Made by a program: the position numbers and the translations under genes | Notes under the pieces: model-generated | Told to the model about the DNA's origin: nothing | The model's database searches: none | Seen by the model: the letters and a program-made list of their open reading frames with translations, nothing else | Part shown: piece by piece, positions 60,301-64,000 of the stretch | Numbering within the stretch: position 1 is the first letter of the stretch | Layout of the letters: each line of letters starts with the position of its first letter | From: Trichosphaerium sp. ATCC 40318 | Lineage: Eukaryota > Discosea > Flabellinia > Trichosidae | Reading direction: 5' to 3' | Assembly: GCA_038496445.1 (NCBI GenBank) | Contig: JALMLS010000507.1 | Coordinates: 186,001 to 250,000, forward strand | DNA: 64,000 nucleotides

Positions 60301-63020
60301 ACGAAATGCCAAAGGTCAGCAACCAAGCAAAGTCTATCATAGCAAAGAAGCCAAAACTACCTTACATGGAATGGCTCAATCGCCCTCAAGCCCCATCAAA
60401 GGTAAGCCTGATAAACCGTCCATTTGGTTTTCTAAAAACAACAATCCTTAGGGTGCTTCAATGGTTATCGCAGGAAATTCTGACGTTAATGATTGCGTAT
60501 ACTCTCCTGATGGATCAAAGGTATTGAGTGCGCACAAAGCAGGAACAGTATGCGTGTGGTCATCAAAGACAGGTACAAATCACAATTTCAATAATTTGAC
60601 TGGTACTAAAAACTAAAAAGGCGAACAAGTTGCTAGCTTTCCAAGCCATAAAGACCGCGTAAATTCAGTTAGATTTACGAGAGATGGGGCTTTCTTTGCT
60701 TCAGTAGGAGGAGATGGTTTAGCTGTACTATATGATTCTGTTACGATGCAAACAATAGGAAGCGTAAAAGTTTGCAACGGAGGTGCTTTTGGATGCTGTT
60801 TCAGCCCAAAGAATGAACTTCTTGTTGGTTGTGCCGATGGTAGCATCGCAATCATTAATGTTAAGAAACCAAGTGTAATTGAACGACATCTCAGAGGAGG
60901 TCATACCTCAGGTTCGTTATAGTTTTTCTTTTCTGGATTTTTTCAGTTTCGCTGATTGTTTGTTTGTAGATGTTCTTGCTATTGATTACTCTAAGGATGG
61001 TCAATACTTTGTAACATCATCAAAGGATAAAACTATTGGTATTTGGAGTGCGAAAAAGTTTGTTAAAGCGAAAACACTGAGAGGACACTCTAAACCAGTT
61101 CAAGATGTTAAGTTTTTCCCTGATAACATTCATGTAATCTCAGCTTGCCAAGATGCTACGATGAGGTACAATTTATTATGCTCAACTAAGATATTGTTCT
61201 AATACAACAACAAAAGGATTTGGAACATAAAATCAACGAAGATTTGTCAAACACTTAAGGTAAGTATCCTAACTTAATTGACTCCAAAAAAACAGTCAAC
61301 AAAACAAATTGTCACGTGTTTCCTTTGACAATATGTTTCGTTCTCTTTTTAGGAGAGATCAACAAGAATGCAGAGAAAATTTTCCTTAGCTAGTACTAAC
61401 GTACACTTATTAACTGTTTCTTTTAAGATGCATAAGAACAACATTGAGTCTATTGCTGTTTCACCAGATGGTAAACACGTGATTAGTGCAAGTTGGGATC
61501 GTACTGTTAGATTATGGTCTATTAATTCAAAATCTTCTGGATTAACAGCACAACATGTTGGTAGATACCCTGGAACAACTCACTTTGTAAACGCAGCCGC
61601 ATTTTCACCTGACGGAAAGTTGTAAGTCGCTTTGGTTTTTGATTGCCGGCTATTAACACACCATTGTAGTGTCATTTGTGGGCTTCCTGATTATACAATC
61701 CAAGTACATAATATTAACGCTGCGGCTCCTGATGATCAGTTAAATGAAGACAAGAGTCTCAACCCGTACAAGGTTCATGACAAAATGCTTAGAGGTAAAC
61801 TCCCCTGAGTTTTTTTACTAATTTAAAACTTCATGTAATAACTTAACGTCATGTCAGGTCTTGCTTTCCATCCAAAGATAAACTGTATTGCCACTGTTGC
61901 TTGGGATCGTGTAGCAAAGATTCACGAACTATCTCTAGGAAATAAGCAATTCTTAAAGACTTTAAAAACAATCACAGGTAAGCTTTAAACTTATGACATG
62001 ACTCTTTTATTTATCCATTTTGTCCCTTGTGAAGAAACATAATGCCTTTATTTTCCTTTTTCCTAATCTCTCTTGTAGCACACAGCAAGCGTGTGAACTC
62101 TTGTGCGTTCTCAAAAGATGGTAATTACCTCTTTACATCTTCTATGGATCATACTGCTCGTATTTTTGATGTTAAGTCTGGGAAAGAACTTAACTGTCTT
62201 CGTGGTCACACACGTAATGTTTTTATACTCTCTGCATCACATGACTCTCGGTTTATTGTTACTGGGAGTGAAGATAAATCTATTAGGTACGAAACCTTAA
62301 ACATTGATGTAGTGTTGAGGGTTTTTATAGGCTCTGGGATGTTGAGTCTGGCGATGAGTTGGGTGTTCTTTCGGGTCATTCTGATTGGGTTACTGGTATC
62401 GCATTTTCTCCATACAGTAGAAGAATTGTTTCAGCATCAAGAGATGCTACAATGAAAATATGGAACAGTGAAACAGGAGCACAATTGGATACAATGAAAG
62501 GTCACACAAAAACTATTTTGCAGGTAACCTCTTTTTTTTTTTATTTATAAGTAGACGCCTCTTTATACTCACGTGTTTCTTTTTAGGTTGTTTACTCTCC
62601 TAATGGTAAATATATTGCATCAGGTTCAGAGGATGAAACAGTAATTGTTTGGGACGCATTCACGCACAAGCAAAAGATAACAATCAAGTACGAAGCAAAG
62701 GAAATCAGCGAATGAAGCTAATCGTTCTTCAAAAGGGGCCATACCAATGAAGTTACTTGCTGTGGCTTCTCTCCAGATTCTAGATATGTAATCAGTGGTT
62801 CTTCTGATAAAACTGTACGCGTATGGGATATTGAGACAGGTACATTGATCGGCTTTGTAACAATGGTTTTCTTACTATTTTCTTAGGAAAACAAGTATGG
62901 ATATTCCACTGCAATGGTGGTGTAGTTTCCTGTATGATGCCTAAAAAAGATATGATACTCGCGGGAGATAGTGCAGGCTGTCTTTACGTACTGAAACTAG
63001 TAAACCTATTGGATGTGTAG
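54319..63020 (+). CDS. ankyrin-DUF4062-NACHT-WD40 STAND protein (TEP1/NPHP3-like)
   Basis: A very large multi-exon gene, roughly 2,200-2,400 residues. The N-terminus ([18 protein letters not shown]) leads into a long Lys/Arg/Gln-rich basic region, joined by a 53-nt intron (54755-54807) to [13 protein letters not shown]. About ten ankyrin repeats follow (55.0-56.9 kb; [44 protein letters not shown]). DUF4062: [20 protein letters not shown] and [17 protein letters not shown] (57.2-57.7 kb). The NACHT-type NTPase has Walker [14 protein letters not shown] (about 58300-58380) and Walker [13 protein letters not shown] (about 58660). A helical segment ([12 protein letters not shown]) comes next, then at least eight WD40 repeats (60.46-63.0 kb). 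The stop is at 63018. DUF4062-NACHT-WD40 is the TEP1/NWD1/NPHP3 type; STAND proteins act as signal-dependent oligomerising switches. Many introns. Confidence 0.85.
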
Positions 63021-64000
63021 GCGAAAAACTTGACAACAATATGTATTGAATAAATATTAATATTCTGGTATTGTACTTCCCTCTCCTCCGAACCAAAAAG
63101 ATTAGTTGTTGAATAGTCCCAATATCACTTAAAGGCGTACTTAAGTGAACTCAAATAGTCAACATTCACAAAAGTGCACAAATTAAATTACACTTTAGAA
63201 GACGACTTTTCTACGACTGTTAAAATTCCGTCGACCTTTTTTCATTAAACCTATACGCAATACGACTAACCACGTGATAACTTGAGATGGAAGAAGTAAC
63301 TGTAATTCGCTTACAAATACGTAAGTGTTTACACCCAACCATCGTTTGATATCTGGTGGGCTTAATATGGGTGTTTTGAGCGTTAAAACGAACAACAGCA
63401 GTGTTTTGAACGATCGAATAGTAAAAATTTTTACAAAACTTTAAACAAACTTGCTGACAACCACTAGTACCGGTTTCGAATGGTAGGGATTACAACATAC
63501 ATGCAACGAACGATATCAGAGAGTACAGTGAAGGACTTTTGGCTTATTTAATTGAGAAATACAGTCAATACAGGAAAGTTAAACTGACGTCAAAGTGGAT
63601 TGATAAAGGACACAAAATGATGCTAAAAGGAGTTAAATTACCTGATACCTTCCTCACCTTACCAATGCTGTTGATAAAATATTTCCATTCCCATGGGTTA
63701 AGGCTTGTTTCCAGCTCAAACTTTACAATGACATTTGCTCAACAGTAAACCGACCAAATAAAGGCCACACAGTTCAAATCATCAAGTTCTCTACTTTTTT
63801 TCCCACATGTTGAAACCGCTCATTTTAAAAGCGAAATGAGACGTAAGCTCATTATGTGGTTAGGTAAAAAAGTGGATTTGAGTAAGTGCAATATTTGCGT
63901 CTATGAACTGCTTTCACTTTTGGTGGAGGTGTACTAAAAGATTTAAGTTCTTTATCTTTTTTTGTGACATCATGGATTTCTCTATGCATTAAAGGATTTA
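63021..64000. other. window end, unresolved
   Basis: A gaataaat polyadenylation-like signal follows the STAND gene (near 63047). A plus-strand open stretch (about 63440-63748) reads DYNIHATNDIREYSEGLLAY and IEKYSQYRKVKLTSK and looks partly coding, but it has no clear start or family. It could be an exon of a gene that extends past the window. Confidence 0.3.

Overview
The window looks like nuclear DNA of an AT-rich, gene-dense, intron-dense unicellular eukaryote, most likely a free-living amoeba or similar phagotroph. No ribosomal or organellar marker is present, so this assignment is an inference. Nearly every conserved gene is cut by short GT-AG introns, commonly 30-90 nt and often starting gtacgt or gtaag. 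Genes lie a few hundred bases apart on both strands. There are no operons, CRISPR arrays, rRNA genes or convincing tRNA genes.

Layout. 1-6.3 kb: the 3' end of one receptor gene and a complete tandem paralogue, with a secreted beta-helix ectodomain, a class C (GABA-B-like) seven-helix domain and a coiled-coil tail. 6.7-12 kb: a CCCH zinc-finger/TPR gene, an intron-rich F-box/LRR gene and a possible SseB-like gene. 12-22 kb: poly(ADP-ribose) glycohydrolase and a secreted glycosidase-like gene, interspersed with fast-evolving repeat genes (two F-box-like MORN-variant genes, both frameshifted; an F-box/LRR gene with 22-residue repeats; an LRR relic). 22-30 kb: a GH39-like secreted hydrolase, a basic orphan gene, a DUF2237 gene with a likely mitochondrial leader, a small repeat protein resembling beta-flower proteins, and a TOM1/THH1-like membrane protein. 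30-40 kb: a large LRR receptor tyrosine-kinase-like gene divergent from a secreted GH74/Asp-box hydrolase. 40-46.4 kb: a second 22-residue-repeat F-box/LRR gene and a NUB1-like ubiquitin/NEDD8 adaptor whose intron holds a complete piggyBac-like transposon. 47-52 kb: an orphan gene and a 4-kb Mutator-like (MULE) transposon. 52-63 kb: an S28 serine peptidase and a very large ankyrin-DUF4062-NACHT-WD40 STAND protein.

Together: several secreted degradative enzymes (GH39-like, GH74-like, an unclassified glycosidase-like protein, S28 peptidase) suit an organism that digests microbial or plant polymers. Two unusual receptors and a STAND ATPase suit sensing and signalling. NUB1 and the F-box proteins are ubiquitin-pathway adaptors. 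The two transposons have readable ends and target-site duplications, so both insertions can be reconstructed. A genome-specific oddity is strong over-representation of the palindrome CACGTG, mainly in introns and intergenic DNA.
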